A DNA stretch of 64,000 bases from assembly GCF_030161635.1 (NCBI RefSeq), contig NZ_BSUO01000001.1, forward strand, positions 2,647,199-2,711,198, read 5' to 3'. The translations under genes were made by a program, and so were the position numbers. The notes beneath the pieces were generated by a model. It saw only the letters and a program-made list of their open reading frames with translations. It did not search any database and was not told where the DNA came from. The stretch is from Mobilicoccus caccae. GTDB lineage: Bacteria > Actinomycetota > Actinomycetes > Actinomycetales > Dermatophilaceae. This document shows positions 1 through 9,990 of the stretch, piece after piece. Position 1 is the stretch's first letter, and every line of letters starts with the position of its first letter.

Positions 1-231
1 CGACTCCAGGGCCTCGGCCACCGGACCGAGGATCGGGTTGAGGAACGACTCTGCTACCGCGTTGATCAGCGCTTCCTTGCTGCTGAAGCAGTAGTGGACG
101 ACGCCGAGAGAGACGTTGGCACGCTCGGCGATGCGGCGCACCGAGGCAGCGGCCAACCCCTCCTCGATCGCGAGATCGATCGTCGCTTCCATCAGCTGCT
201 CGCGGCGGCGCTCTGCTGGAACTCTGGGCAT
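1..231 (-). CDS. TetR/AcrR family transcriptional regulator, partial (N-terminal 77 residues)
   Basis: The first 77 residues form a typical TetR helix-turn-helix domain: a basic N-terminus (PAERRREQL), then IDLAIEEGL, then the recognition region SVRRIAERANVSLGVVHYCF and SSKEALINAV. The C-terminal ligand-binding domain lies beyond the left edge, so the effector and targets cannot be guessed. The start is the ATG at 231. No Shine-Dalgarno sequence precedes it, but a TACAGT hexamer sits 7 bases upstream, suggesting a leaderless transcript. It lies 307 bases downstream of the polyprenyl synthase gene on the same strand, with palindromes in between, so it is probably a separate, possibly self-regulated unit. 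Confidence 0.9.
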   Translation of the reverse strand, partial: MPRVPAERRREQLMEATIDLAIEEGLAAASVRRIAERANVSLGVVHYCFSSKEALINAVAESFLNPILGPVAEALES

Positions 232-238
232 ACCTAGC

Positions 239-244
239 ACTGTA
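239..244 (-). promoter_or_regulatory. Candidate -10 element for a leaderless tetR transcript
   Basis: On the minus strand the hexamer TACAGT (TAnnnT pattern) ends 7 bases before the ATG of the TetR gene, and there is no ribosome-binding site. This spacing would start the mRNA at or next to the start codon. The assignment rests on pattern only. Confidence 0.35.
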
Positions 245-267
245 GGGCCAAAGCTTTCCGCTCAGAC

Positions 268-333
268 ACCCTCAGCGAGGGTCTTACCCTGCCCATACCC
301 TCGCGTTATCGAACCTTTATCCGACACTGTCGG
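268..333. promoter_or_regulatory. Two palindromes upstream of tetR (possible operators)
   Basis: The 307 bp between the polyprenyl synthase stop and the TetR start (232-538) has no gene. It holds ACCCTC-AGC-GAGGGT at 268-282 and the 13-base palindrome CCGACACTGTCGG at 321-333. Both have the size and symmetry of TetR-family operators and lie within 110 bases upstream of the regulator. The first could also be a hairpin. No binding partner can be named from sequence. Confidence 0.35.
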
Positions 334-454
334 CTTTCCGTCAACTTCCACGTGAGCGCGTATTCGGGTGGGTTCGAACACCCTGGCGGGCTCGGACCGA
401 AGCGGACCGAAACACGCACGTCACCCAGTGAAAACCATTCGGCTGGAAGCGGCC

Positions 455-529
455 TGGGAATCAGGGATTCCCACATGGATCAACGCGAACACCGCATAGC
501 CGTGCCCGAGCAATGCCCGCTTCGGGGGC
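455..529 (-). terminator. Hairpins downstream of the nuo/polyprenyl synthase operon
   Basis: Just past the stop of the last operon gene, GTGCCC (500-505) can pair with GGGGCAC (524-530). Farther on, TGGGAATC-AGG-GATTCCCA forms a perfect 8-bp stem at 455-473. Neither is followed by a strong T run, as is usual in actinobacteria, so this is a probable but unproven transcription end. Confidence 0.35.
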
Positions 530-538
530 ACCGAAGGT

Positions 539-1542
539 TCAGACCACACGGTCCACGACGCTCGCCGCGAGATGGCGCAGCGCCCGGGCGACCGGAGCCT
601 CCCCCAACGGCGCGAGCTGCTCCTGCGCATTCGCCGCGACACGGCGCGTGTACACGCGGGCCTCCTCCATCGCCGGATGCGCGCGCACCAGCTCGAGGGC
701 CTCTGCGACGCCGTCCTCGTCGCGGGACAGGTCGCCGTCCAGCAGCTGCAGCAGACGGGCGTCCTCAGGCCGCGGATCGCGCCTGAGCAACAGGATCGGA
801 AGGGTGTCGACGCCCTCCCGCAGATCGGTCCCGGGCGTCTTGCCCGACAGGCCCGGCTGCGAGTCGATGTCGAGGAGGTCGTCGGCGAGCTGGAAGGCCA
901 CACCCAACAACTCCCCGTACTCCTGGAGCAGGGCGATGGTGGCGTCGTCGCAGCCACCGAACATCGCGCCGTAGCGCGCCGAGGTCGCGATGAGCGCGCC
1001 CGTCTTGTCGCGCAGCGCACCGATGTAGTACTCGACGGGGTCCTCCCCTCGGGGCACGGCCGGTCGTCGCGGATCTGGCCCGAGCACAGACGCATGAACG
1101 TCTGCGCCTGGATCTTGACGGCCTCGGCACCGAGGTCGGCCACCACGTCGGAGGCGTTGCCGAACAGCAGGTCGCCCACGAGGATCGCGGTCGAGTTGCC
1201 ATAGGCGGCGTTGGCCGAGACCGCTCCGCGGCGCAGGTCGGCCTCGTCCATGACGTCGTCGTGGTAGAGCGAGGCCAGATGCGTCAGCTCGACGGCCGCG
1301 GCAGCCGCCACGACCCGGTCGTTCGTCCCCTCGCCCACGTGCGCGGCGAGGAGCGTCAGCATCGGCCGGATCCGCTTGCCCCCGGCCGCGAGCAGGTGCC
1401 CGGACGCCTCGGCGATGAACGGATCGTCGTGCCGCACCCTCTCGGCCAGGAACTGCTCGACCCGGCCGAGACCCTCGGTGAGGGCCTCGGCCGTCGCCGG
1501 ATCGAGTCCGGGCAGCGCCGTCGCGGTGGGCTGCGCCGTCAT
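539..1542 (-). CDS. Polyprenyl diphosphate synthase (menaquinone side chain); one frameshift
   Basis: The trans-prenyltransferase makes a long all-trans prenyl diphosphate, here most likely the menaquinone side chain. Visible motifs are GGKRIRP, the first aspartate-rich motif in LYHDDVMDEADLRRG and the second in FQLADDLLDIDS. These two motifs fall in different frames. A G missing from the run at 1045-1048 breaks the gene, and adding it back gives 334 residues, normal for the family (HepT/GrcC type). The ATG overlaps the nuoN stop (ATGA), so it is translationally coupled as the last gene of the nuo operon. This links quinone synthesis to complex I. Chain length cannot be read from the sequence. 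Confidence 0.88.
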
Positions 1543-3110
1543 CGGATGAACAACGACAGAGCAGGTGAGGACATCAGCCCCAGGAGCGGGCCGGGGAACA
1601 CACCGAGCAGGAGGGTCATGACCACGCTGAGGGTGATGGCGCTGACCGTGCTGACCGACGGGGTGAGCACGCCCACGTTCTCGCCGCCGACATCATCCGG
1701 GTCGCCGGCGAACATGACCCGCACCACACGGAAGTAGACGTACGCCGTGACCGCGCTGCACGGCACACCGAGGACCGCGAGGATCACCCCGGGGATTCCG
1801 GCGTGGGCGATCGCCGTGGAGAACACCGCGAACTTGGCGGTGAATCCCGACGTGAGCGGGATGCCCGCGAACGCCATGAGCAGGAACGCGAACACACCGG
1901 CCACCAACGGGGACCGCTTGCCCAGGCCCGCCCACTGGGCGATGGAGGTGGCCTCGGCCCCGGTGTCCTTGCGCCGGACCAGCATGACGATGCCGAACGC
2001 GGCCAAGGTCGAGAAGCCATACGCGGCGAGGTAGAAGATGACCGCACCCACGGCCGTGACGTCGAAGGCCACGACACCCACGAGGACGAACCCGGCGTGA
2101 GCGATCGAGGAGTAGGCGAGCATCCGCTTGATGTCGGTCTGGGTGACCGAGAAGACCGAGCCGACGACCATCGTCAGACCGGCGACGAGCCACAGGACGA
2201 TCATCCAGTCCCACCGGGCCGAGTCGATGCCGGTGTACAGCACGCGCAGCATCGCGCCGAACGCCGCGACCTTGGTGCAGGCCGCCATGAAGCCGGTGAT
2301 CGGCGTCGGGGCGCCCTGGTAGACGTCCGGCGTCCACGAGTGGAACGGCGCGGCGCCCATCTTGAAGAACAGACCGACGAGCACCGAGACGCACCCGATG
2401 ACGAGCAGCGGGTCCATGCCCGGCTGGTTGCCGATGGACTCGGAGATGCGACGGAACTGCATCGACCCCGAGTAGCCGAACAGCAGCGCGGCACCGAAGA
2501 GGAAGAACGCCGACGCGAACGAGCCGAGCAGGAAGTACTTCAGCGCCGCTTCCTGGGAGAGCAGACGCTTGCGACGCGCGAGGGCCGTCAGCACGTACAG
2601 CGGCAGCGAGAGCAACTCCAGCGCGACGAACATCGTCAGCAGGTCACCGGCCGCCGGGAACAGCATCATGCCCGCGATGGAGAAGAGCACGAGCGGGAAC
2701 ACCTCGGTGGTCGACCCGAGCCGCTCGGCGAGCCCCTCCTGGGCGGAGCCGGGGACGGAGGCACCCGAGGGGGTGAACGCGTCGGCCAGCCGGCCCTTGA
2801 ACCGCTCGGCGATGATGAGGACCGCCACGAGACTCAGCACGAGGATGAGCAACTGGAGCGCGATGCTCGGGCCGTCCATGACGATGGCACCGGCGAGCGT
2901 CGGGCCGGCGACGGCGGTGATGCTGAGCGCCAGCACGAGGAACGCGGACACCAGGCTCACGACCGCGATGGCGACCTGCACACCGTGCCGCGCCGACCTC
3001 GGCGCGAACGCCTCGACCACGATTCCGATGAGCGCGCCCACCAGCACGATCACGACCGGCGTGATCGCGAGGACGTTGACGTCGGCGGGAACGAACTCCG
3101 ACACGGGCAT
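1539..3110 (-). CDS. nuoN: NADH-quinone oxidoreductase subunit N
   Basis: This is a membrane subunit of respiratory complex I, one of three antiporter-like proton-pumping subunits. The 523-residue product is almost wholly hydrophobic, with about 14 predicted membrane segments. The conserved proton-antiporter region includes FFKMGAAPFHSWTPDVYQGAP and SGFTAKFAVF. Lysines and glutamates within helices fit the proton path. The ATG at 3110 shares its A with the nuoM stop (TGATG); an in-frame GTG one codon earlier is possible. It is coupled at both ends: its TGA overlaps the start of the polyprenyl synthase gene. Confidence 0.96.
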   Translation of the reverse strand: MPVSEFVPADVNVLAITPVVIVLVGALIGIVVEAFAPRSARHGVQVAIAVVSLVSAFLVLALSITAVAGPTLAGAIVMDGPSIALQLLILVLSLVAVLIIAERFKGRLADAFTPSGASVPGSAQEGLAERLGSTTEVFPLVLFSIAGMMLFPAAGDLLTMFVALELLSLPLYVLTALARRKRLLSQEAALKYFLLGSFASAFFLFGAALLFGYSGSMQFRRISESIGNQPGMDPLLVIGCVSVLVGLFFKMGAAPFHSWTPDVYQGAPTPITGFMAACTKVAAFGAMLRVLYTGIDSARWDWMIVLWLVAGLTMVVGSVFSVTQTDIKRMLAYSSIAHAGFVLVGVVAFDVTAVGAVIFYLAAYGFSTLAAFGIVMLVRRKDTGAEATSIAQWAGLGKRSPLVAGVFAFLLMAFAGIPLTSGFTAKFAVFSTAIAHAGIPGVILAVLGVPCSAVTAYVYFRVVRVMFAGDPDDVGGENVGVLTPSVSTVSAITLSVVMTLLLGVFPGPLLGLMSSPALSLFIR

Positions 3111-4803
3111 CACTGGGCACTCCCGTTCATGGCCCCGGCGGTGGGGGCGGGGTCGGTGACGCCCATGTAGGTGAGCGTCCGGGTGACGGCGGGATCGATG
3201 ACGTCGAGAACCGGCTTGGGGTAGAACCCGAGCAGCAGGAACAGCACGATGAGCGGTGCCACGACGAACTTCTCCCGGCCGTTGAGGTCAGGGACGGACA
3301 GACGCGAGGGCGCGGGACGAGTGGCCGTGGCCACTCCCCGGACTGCGCCGCGTGGGCACCTCCGTCGGTCGCGGTGGTGGAGGCGGTGGCCTCGGGCGCG
3401 TGGTCGGTGTGGCCGTGGGGGTCGCCGTCGTCGTAGGAGACGGCGCCGTCGACCTCGACCAGCCGCGAGCCGGGAGCCGGGCCGGTGAACACGCGCATGT
3501 AGAGCAGCAGGATGTAGGTCGCGGCCAGGATGATGCCGACCGAGGAGATGACGGCCGCGATCGGGTACCGCTGGAACGTGCCCATCATCACGAGGAACTC
3601 GGAGACGAAGGAGCCGAGACCCGGCAGGGCCAGACCCGACATGCCCGCGACGAGGAAGGTGCCCGCCAGCACCGGGGTGACCCGCTGCCAACCGCCATAG
3701 TCGCGCACGTCCTTGCTGCCGTGGCGCGCCACCAGCATGCCCGCGATGAGGAACAACGCGGCGGTGGAGAAGCCGTGGTTGACCATGTACAGCACCGACC
3801 CGGTCATGCCGACCGAGGTCATCGCGAAGATGCCGAGCACGATGTAGCCGAAGTGGCTGACCGAGGTGTAGGCGATGAGGCGCATCATGTCGCGGCTGCC
3901 GATGGCGAGCACCGCGCCGTAGATGATCGAGATCAGCGCGAGGACGATGACCACCGGGGTGGCCCACTGGCTCGCGTTCGGGAACATCTGCAGGCAGAAG
4001 CGGATCATGCCGTAGGTGCCGACCTTGTCGAGCACGCCGACGAGCAGGACGGCCGTGGCCGGACGCGCCGCCGTGGCGGCATCGGGCAGCCAAGTGTGCA
4101 CGGGCCACATCGGGGCCTTGACCGCGAACGCGATGAAGAAGCCGAGGAACAGCAGGTTCTCCGCGATCGGGTTGAGCGCCAGACCCGTCAGGTTGGTGAT
4201 GAGGAAGCCCTGGGCCCCGCCCGGGCCGAACACGTACACCGCGATGACCGCGACGAGCATGATCAGACCGCCGGCCAGGGAGAACAGCAGGAACTTGAGC
4301 GCCGCCGCCGACCGGTTCGCCCCACCGTAGTTGTTGATGAGGAAGTAGACCGGGATGAGCATGGCCTCGAAGAAGACGTAGAAGAGGAAGACGTCGGTCG
4401 CCGCGAAGACGCCGATCATCATCGTCTCCAGCACGAGCATCCAGGCGAAGTAGCCGCGGTGGTGACGCCCGCCGACCATCGGGGTGTCGTGCCAGGCGGC
4501 GACGATGCACACCGGCACGAGGATCGCCGCCATGACGATCATGGCCAGCGTCATCCCGTCGGCGCCCAGGGCGTAGCTCACACCGAACTGCGGGATCCAC
4601 GAGTGGACCTCGGCGAACTGGAACTGCTCGGGGGCGCCGCGGTCGAAGATGGCCGCCATGTACAGCGCGCCGGCCAGCGTCACCAGCGAGAACGCCAGCG
4701 CCAGGACGCGGGCGAGCCGTTCGCCGACGAACATCACGACCAGGGCCCCGACGAGCGGGATCACCCCGAGGATCGTGAGCAGGGGCAAAGCTGTCGAAGT
4801 CAT
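3110..4803 (-). CDS. nuoM: NADH-quinone oxidoreductase subunit M; one frameshift
   Basis: The second antiporter-like subunit of complex I. The main part shows FLFYVFFEAMLIPVYFLI, a strongly conserved Glu-bearing helix, then KAPMWPVHTWLPDAATAA and VSHFGYIVLGIF. Near residue 490 the frame changes at a C run (3336-3339). The last part, LNGREKFVVAPLIVLFLLLGFYPKPVLDVI, continues in another frame and is a typical NuoM C-terminus. Restoring one base gives 564 residues. The inserted region before the break is His/Asp-rich (DDGDPHGHTDHAPEA) and hydrophilic, an extended loop. The start overlaps the nuoL stop (TGATG). Confidence 0.94.
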
Positions 4804-6737
4804 CACTGCACCATCCACACGACGACGAAGAGGAGAACGATGCCGGCGAGCATCGTCAGGGCATAGGTCCGGACGAGGCCGTTCTGGATCTGGCGCACCA
4901 CACCCGACAGCCCGAGGACACCGCGTCCGATGCCGACCACGGAGGCGTCGACGCCCTTGTCGTCGGAGACCCCGCGGGCCAGGGCCATCGTCGGGCCCAT
5001 GAACACACCGGCGTTGATGTCGTCCTGGAACAGGTCACGACGGGCGGCGCGGGTGAGCACCGAACCGTGCGGCGCGACGGCCGGAACCTCGGCCTTGCCG
5101 TACCGCAGCCACGCCACGGCGACACCGGCGAGCATCAGCAGGAACACGAGGACCTGGATGACGATCACGGGCAGCACCGGCTCGTGGTGCTCGACGTGAC
5201 CGGTGACCGGCTCGAGCCACGTGGTGAACCCGACGAAGTGCAGGAACGCACCCAGGCCGAGCGACCCCACCGCGAGAATGATCATCGGCACCGTCATGGT
5301 GGCCGGCGACTCGTGCGGGTGGTCGTGCTCCAGCCAGCGGGCCTTGCCGTGGAAGGTCATGAAGAACAGACGCGACATGTAGAAGGCGGTGAGGCCGGCG
5401 ACGAGCAGCGTCGTCATGCCGAACACCCACGGACGCCAGCCCTCACCGACGAACGCGGCCTCGATGATGAGGTCCTTGCTCCACCAGCCGGACAGCAGCG
5501 GGAAGCCGATGATGGCCAGCCAGCCCAGCCCGAAGGTCAGCCAGGTGACCTTCATCTTGGTCGACAGGTTGCCGAAGGTGCGCATGTCGACGCGGTTGTT
5601 CATGCCGTGCATGACCGACCCGGCGCCGAGGAACATGCCGGCCTTGAAGAAGCCGTGGGTGATGAGGTGGAAGATCGCGAACGCGTACCCGACCGGACCG
5701 AGACCCGCGGCGAGCATCATGTAGCCGATCTGGCTCATCGTCGAGGCGGCCAGCGCCTTCTTGATGTCGTCCTTGGCGCAACCGACGATCGCACCGAAGG
5801 TCAGCGTGATCGCACCGACGATCGTCACGGCGAGCTGCGCGTCGGGCGAGAGGTTGTAGATCGGGTTGCTGCGCACCACGAGGTAGACACCGGCGGTGAC
5901 CATCGTCGCGGCGTGGATGAGCGCGGAGACCGGCGTCGGGCCGGCCATGGCGTCGCCCAGCCAGCTCTGCAGCGGGAACTGCGCCGACTTACCACAGGCG
6001 GCCAGCAGGAGCAGCAGACCGAGGATCGTCAACGTGGTCGTGTTCGCCTCACCGACCCGCTCGGCCACACCGGCGTAGGTGACCGTGCCGAACGTGGCGA
6101 ACATCAACATGATCGCGATGCCCAGCCCGAAGTCACCGATGCGGTTGATGATGAACGCCTTGTTCGCGGCGGCCGCGTACGGCGGGTTCCAGTTCCAGAA
6201 GCCGATGAGCAGGTAGGACGCCAGACCGACGCCCTCCCAGCCGACGTAGAGCAGGAGGTAGGAGTCCGCGAGCACCAGCGTGAGCATGGCCGCGACGAAC
6301 AGGTTGAGGTAGGCGAAGAAGCGACGCTTGTCGGGATCGTGCGCCATGTACCCCAGCGAGTACACGTGGATGAGGGATCCGACGAACGTCACCAGCATGA
6401 CGAAGCTGAGCGACAGCGGGTCCACGAGCAGACCCACGTCGAGGGAGAACGACCCCGCGGGGATCCACGACCACAGGCCGATGTGCCGGCTGCGGTCCTC
6501 GGCGGACATGCCGAGCATCTGGACGAGGGCCAGCAGGCCGACGAGGAACGCGCCCCAGGAGAGCAGCGTCGCGAGGAGCGGACCGAAGGAGTCGGTCTTG
6601 CGGCCGCCCACCAACAGCAGGAGCGCACCGAGCAGCGGGAGGGCGATGACGAGCCACATGAGCCCGCTCATCCCGTCCGCGGGCTGCGTCGCGACGTGCT
6701 CGACCGTGAGCGCACCGGCGATGAGTTGTGATGACAC
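4803..6737 (-). CDS. nuoL: NADH-quinone oxidoreductase subunit L
   Basis: The largest membrane subunit of complex I (644 residues), at the distal end of the membrane arm and carrying the long lateral helix. Visible conserved stretches are [54 protein letters not shown] and [18 protein letters not shown]. About 16 membrane segments are expected. The GTG start at 6737 is preceded at a good distance by AAGGAG. The gap to nuoK is 12 bases and the stop overlaps nuoM. Confidence 0.97.
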   Translation of the reverse strand: MSSQLIAGALTVEHVATQPADGMSGLMWLVIALPLLGALLLLVGGRKTDSFGPLLATLLSWGAFLVGLLALVQMLGMSAEDRSRHIGLWSWIPAGSFSLDVGLLVDPLSLSFVMLVTFVGSLIHVYSLGYMAHDPDKRRFFAYLNLFVAAMLTLVLADSYLLLYVGWEGVGLASYLLIGFWNWNPPYAAAANKAFIINRIGDFGLGIAIMLMFATFGTVTYAGVAERVGEANTTTLTILGLLLLLAACGKSAQFPLQSWLGDAMAGPTPVSALIHAATMVTAGVYLVVRSNPIYNLSPDAQLAVTIVGAITLTFGAIVGCAKDDIKKALAASTMSQIGYMMLAAGLGPVGYAFAIFHLITHGFFKAGMFLGAGSVMHGMNNRVDMRTFGNLSTKMKVTWLTFGLGWLAIIGFPLLSGWWSKDLIIEAAFVGEGWRPWVFGMTTLLVAGLTAFYMSRLFFMTFHGKARWLEHDHPHESPATMTVPMIILAVGSLGLGAFLHFVGFTTWLEPVTGHVEHHEPVLPVIVIQVLVFLLMLAGVAVAWLRYGKAEVPAVAPHGSVLTRAARRDLFQDDINAGVFMGPTMALARGVSDDKGVDASVVGIGRGVLGLSGVVRQIQNGLVRTYALTMLAGIVLLFVVVWMVQ

Positions 6738-6749
6738 GCTGTGCGCTCC

Positions 6750-7049
6750 TTACAGCTTGAGCAGGTTGGCGTCGTCGACCGAGGCCGAACGGCGGGCACG
6801 GAAGATGGTCATGATGATCGCGAGACCGACGACGACCTCGGCGGCCGCGACGGCCAGCACGAAGAGCGCGATGGTCTGTCCCTCGAGCGTGGAGTTCATC
6901 CGACCGAAGGTGACGAGCATCAGGGCCACCGCGTTGAGCATGAGCTCGATGCCCATGAACACGATCAGCGCGTTACGGCGCAGAAGAACGATCGCGGCGC
7001 CGATGGAGAAGAGGAGGACTCCCAGGTACAGGTAGTTCTCGAGGTTCAT
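6750..7049 (-). CDS. nuoK: NADH-quinone oxidoreductase subunit K
   Basis: A small complex I membrane subunit of 99 residues with three membrane helices. The helix [18 protein letters not shown] carries the conserved glutamate of the proton channel, and [18 protein letters not shown] carries the second. Length and order match the family exactly. The ATG overlaps the nuoJ stop (ATGA). Confidence 0.96.
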   Translation of the reverse strand: MNLENYLYLGVLLFSIGAAIVLLRRNALIVFMGIELMLNAVALMLVTFGRMNSTLEGQTIALFVLAVAAAEVVVGLAIIMTIFRARRSASVDDANLLKL

Positions 7050-7813
7050 CGTTCGGTTCCCTCCTCGAGTTCCTTCTCGATGTTCTCCGTCGGACCGGCG
7101 AACTTCTCGGCGTCCGAGAGCTGTTGGCGCGCGACGAGGATACGCGAGACCGACAACTCACTCGGCGTGCCGTCCGGCAGCAGGGCCGGGGTGTCGACGG
7201 CGTTGTGACGCGCGTACACACCGGGTGCGGGCAGACCGGCCACGTGCTTGTTCTCGCGGATGCGGCGCTCGCTCCACGTGCGCTGGCTGGGCTTGGGCAG
7301 CAGGCGCTCGCGGTGGGCCAGCACCATGGCGGCGACGGCCGCGACGACGAGCAGCGCGCCCACCATCTGGAAGGCCGCCATGTACGGGCCGAAGATCATG
7401 TGGCCGAGGCCGACGACGTTGCCGGCGGCGTTGATCTCGGCGATCGTGGCGCCCTGTCGGTAGGTCACCTGCGCCAGCGCCGTGCCGAGCAGCAGCGCCA
7501 GACCCAGGCCGAGCAGGACCGAGACGAACCGGTGTCCCTTCATCGTCTCCAGCCGGGACTCCGAGGCGTCGACGCCGATCATCATGACGACGAAGAGGAA
7601 CAGCATCATGACGGCGCCGGAGTACACGAAGATCTGGACGATCCCGAGGAAGTCGGCGCCCTGGGCGAGGTACATGATCCCGAGCAGGATCATCACCAGC
7701 ACCATCGACAGCGCCGCGTAGACGGCGCGCTTGCTGAACGCGAGGCCGAGGGCCCCGAGCACCATGATCGGACCCACGATCCAGAACAGGACCGCTTCAC
7801 CCGTGCCGGTCAT
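7046..7813 (-). CDS. nuoJ: NADH-quinone oxidoreductase subunit J
   Basis: A complex I membrane subunit with five helices, including [24 protein letters not shown], the conserved pi-bulge helix. At 255 residues it is longer than enterobacterial NuoJ because of a charged cytoplasmic C-terminal tail of about 90 residues (from [11 protein letters not shown]), as in other actinobacteria. It is coupled to nuoI and nuoK by ATGA overlaps. Confidence 0.95.
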   Translation of the reverse strand: MTGTGEAVLFWIVGPIMVLGALGLAFSKRAVYAALSMVLVMILLGIMYLAQGADFLGIVQIFVYSGAVMMLFLFVVMMIGVDASESRLETMKGHRFVSVLLGLGLALLLGTALAQVTYRQGATIAEINAAGNVVGLGHMIFGPYMAAFQMVGALLVVAAVAAMVLAHRERLLPKPSQRTWSERRIRENKHVAGLPAPGVYARHNAVDTPALLPDGTPSELSVSRILVARQQLSDAEKFAGPTENIEKELEEGTER

Positions 7814-8609
7814 CGCCGCGTACCGCCTTCCGTCAGGCCGCCCTCGTCGCGAGGCTTGGTGTGGACGTCGGCCGGGTCGCCGCCACCGAGCGCGTCGGAG
7901 GTCGCATGGTCGGGGTCGTCGGCCGACCGGCGAGCCGCGAACTGCTCCTGCTCGGGAGTGGCCTTGGCCACCTTGCCCTGGTAGTAGTCGCGCTCCTCCA
8001 TGCCCTCCACCATCGGGTGCGGCGGGGAGACCATCCCCTCCTGCAGGGGGCGAGGAGCTGGTGCTTCTCGAAGATGAGGTCTTCGCGGGTGTGGTCGGCC
8101 AGCTCGTAGAAGTTGGTCATCGTCAGGGCCCGCGTGGGGCAGGCCTCGATGCACAGTCCGCAGAAGATGCAGCGCAGGTAGTTGATCTGGTAGACGCGGC
8201 CGTAGCGCTCACCGGGTGAGTACCGACCGGTGCCGCCCTGCTCGACGGGGGTGTCGTCGTTGTCGGCGCCCTCGACGAAGATCGCGTCGGCCGGGCAGGC
8301 CCAGGCGCACAGCTCGCACCCGACGCACTTCTCCAGACCGTCGGGGTGACGGTTGAGCTGGTGCTGCCCGTGGTAGCGCGGCTGGGTCGGCCGCTTCTCC
8401 TCCGGGTACTCCTCGGTCTCGCGCTTGCGGAACTGGTTGGCGAAGGAGACACCGAAACCCGCGACCGGTGCGAGGAGGTCGGAGAGGAAACCGCCCTGCT
8501 GCTCGGCGGCCTGCTGTTCCGGCCCGTACACCGACGGCGTGCTCGGCTGTTCGCGCCGGGCGACGTCGGAACTCGGGTTCTCCTCCGGGGTGGGGGTGGA
8601 CTCAGCCAC
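7810..8609 (-). CDS. nuoI: NADH-quinone oxidoreductase subunit I (two 4Fe-4S clusters); one frameshift
   Basis: The ferredoxin-like subunit that carries electrons to cluster N2. Two 4Fe-4S motifs are present: [12 protein letters not shown] and [12 protein letters not shown]. After KHQLLAP the frame breaks in a G run (8046-8050). Adding one base continues as [26 protein letters not shown], and the total is 266 residues. An acidic, low-complexity N-terminal extension (about 45 residues) and a hydrophilic tail make it longer than classical NuoI. The GTG at 8609 overlaps the nuoH stop by 8 bases. Confidence 0.94.
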
Positions 8610-9990
8610 GGTTGCCCTCCTGGTCGGTGATGGCGTCGGTGCCCTCGGCACCGCTGCCGGTGGTGTCGCTCTCGGACGGATCCGCCTGCGCGACATCGGC
8701 GCGCTCGGCCGTCCCGGTCAGCACCCGGGTGTCCCGTGCGCCCTCGGTCAGCCGCTGTCCGGGCATCGGCGGCACAGGGTATCCACCCGCGTACGGGTCG
8801 ACCTCGGCGGGCACCTCCAGCGGGCGGCGCTTGGCCTGTTGGGCCGAGTCCCACTTCATCGCCGCACCGAGTGCGAGGGCGGCGACGACCACGACGATGA
8901 TCACGGTCGCGATGATCGGGCTCAGACCCAGGACGGCGAAGAAGCCCAGGCGCGCGGCGTGCATGAACGCCACGGCCAGAACCCAGACCAGCGTGACGGG
9001 GATGAGGAACTTCCAGCCGAACGCCATGAACTGGTCGTAGCGGGTCCGCGGCAGCGTTCCCCGCAGCCACACGAAGAACCACATGAAGATCCACATCTTG
9101 CCGGTCAGCCAGAGCAGACCCCAGTAGCCGCCGTCGGGCAGGAACGGGAGCGGTGCGTGCCAGCCGCCGAGGAACAGCGTGCTGGCCAGCGCGGAGACGG
9201 TGAACATGTTCACGTACTCGCCGACGAAGAACATGCCGAACCACATGCCGGAGTACTCGGTGTGGTAGCCACCGACGATCTCGCCCTCGCCCTCGGCGAG
9301 GTCGAACGGGATGCGGTTGGTCTCACCGACCATGCAGACGATGTAGACGAGGAAGGAGAAGAACGCCGGGACGATGAACCAGAGGCCGCGCTGGGCCTCC
9401 ACGATCGTCGAGGTCGACATCGAGCCGGCGAAGAGGAAGACGGCCACGAGCGAGAGGCCCATCGCGATCTCGTAGGAGATGACCTGGGCCGTCGAGCGCA
9501 GACCACCGAGCAGCGGGTAGGTCGACCCCGATGACCATCCGGCGAGCACGAAGCCGTAGGCGCCGACGCCGGCGGCGGCCAGGACGATGATGACCGCCAC
9601 CGGGGAGTCCGTCACCTGCAGCGGGGTCTGGTAGCCGAACATGTTGACCATGCCGCCGAGCGGGATGACCGAGAACGACACGAACGCGGCGCCCATGGCG
9701 ATCATCGGCGCCAGCATGTAGAGCACCGGGTCGGAGTTCTTGGGGCGTACGACCTCCTTCCACGCGAGCTTGAAGCCGTCCGCCAGCGTCTGCAGGATGC
9801 CGCCCGGGCCGAACCGGTTGGGGCCGGGACGCTGCTGCATGAAGCCGACGAAGCGCCGCTCGAACCAGATGACGACGACGACCTGCAGCATGAGGTACAC
9901 GAACACCAGCAGCGCCTTCACCGCCGACAGCCACAGGGGCGTCTGGCTGAAGTCGGCGACCGGGCCGGAGAGTGCGAGGACCGGGGTCAT
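8602..9990 (-). CDS. nuoH: NADH-quinone oxidoreductase subunit H
   Basis: The complex I membrane subunit that forms part of the quinone-binding chamber. Seen are [21 protein letters not shown] (the first membrane-hydrophilic contact loop), [20 protein letters not shown] with its conserved acidic residues, and [20 protein letters not shown]. Eight membrane helices are expected. The product has 462 residues; the last 80 form a polar extension rich in T, D and E that is typical of actinobacteria. It is coupled to nuoG (ATGA) and nuoI. Confidence 0.96.
   Translation of the reverse strand: MTPVLALSGPVADFSQTPLWLSAVKALLVFVYLMLQVVVVIWFERRFVGFMQQRPGPNRFGPGGILQTLADGFKLAWKEVVRPKNSDPVLYMLAPMIAMGAAFVSFSVIPLGGMVNMFGYQTPLQVTDSPVAVIIVLAAAGVGAYGFVLAGWSSGSTYPLLGGLRSTAQVISYEIAMGLSLVAVFLFAGSMSTSTIVEAQRGLWFIVPAFFSFLVYIVCMVGETNRIPFDLAEGEGEIVGGYHTEYSGMWFGMFFVGEYVNMFTVSALASTLFLGGWHAPLPFLPDGGYWGLLWLTGKMWIFMWFFVWLRGTLPRTRYDQFMAFGWKFLIPVTLVWVLAVAFMHAARLGFFAVLGLSPIIATVIIVVVVAALALGAAMKWDSAQQAKRRPLEVPAEVDPYAGGYPVPPMPGQRLTEGARDTRVLTGTAERADVAQADPSESDTTGSGAEGTDAITDQEGNRG

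Noticed and set aside
1803-6731. Long plus-strand frames opposite nuoN, nuoM and nuoL
   Set aside because: They read as shadow sequence (Arg/Asp/His/Gln repeats), have no ribosome sites, and overlap well-supported membrane subunits.
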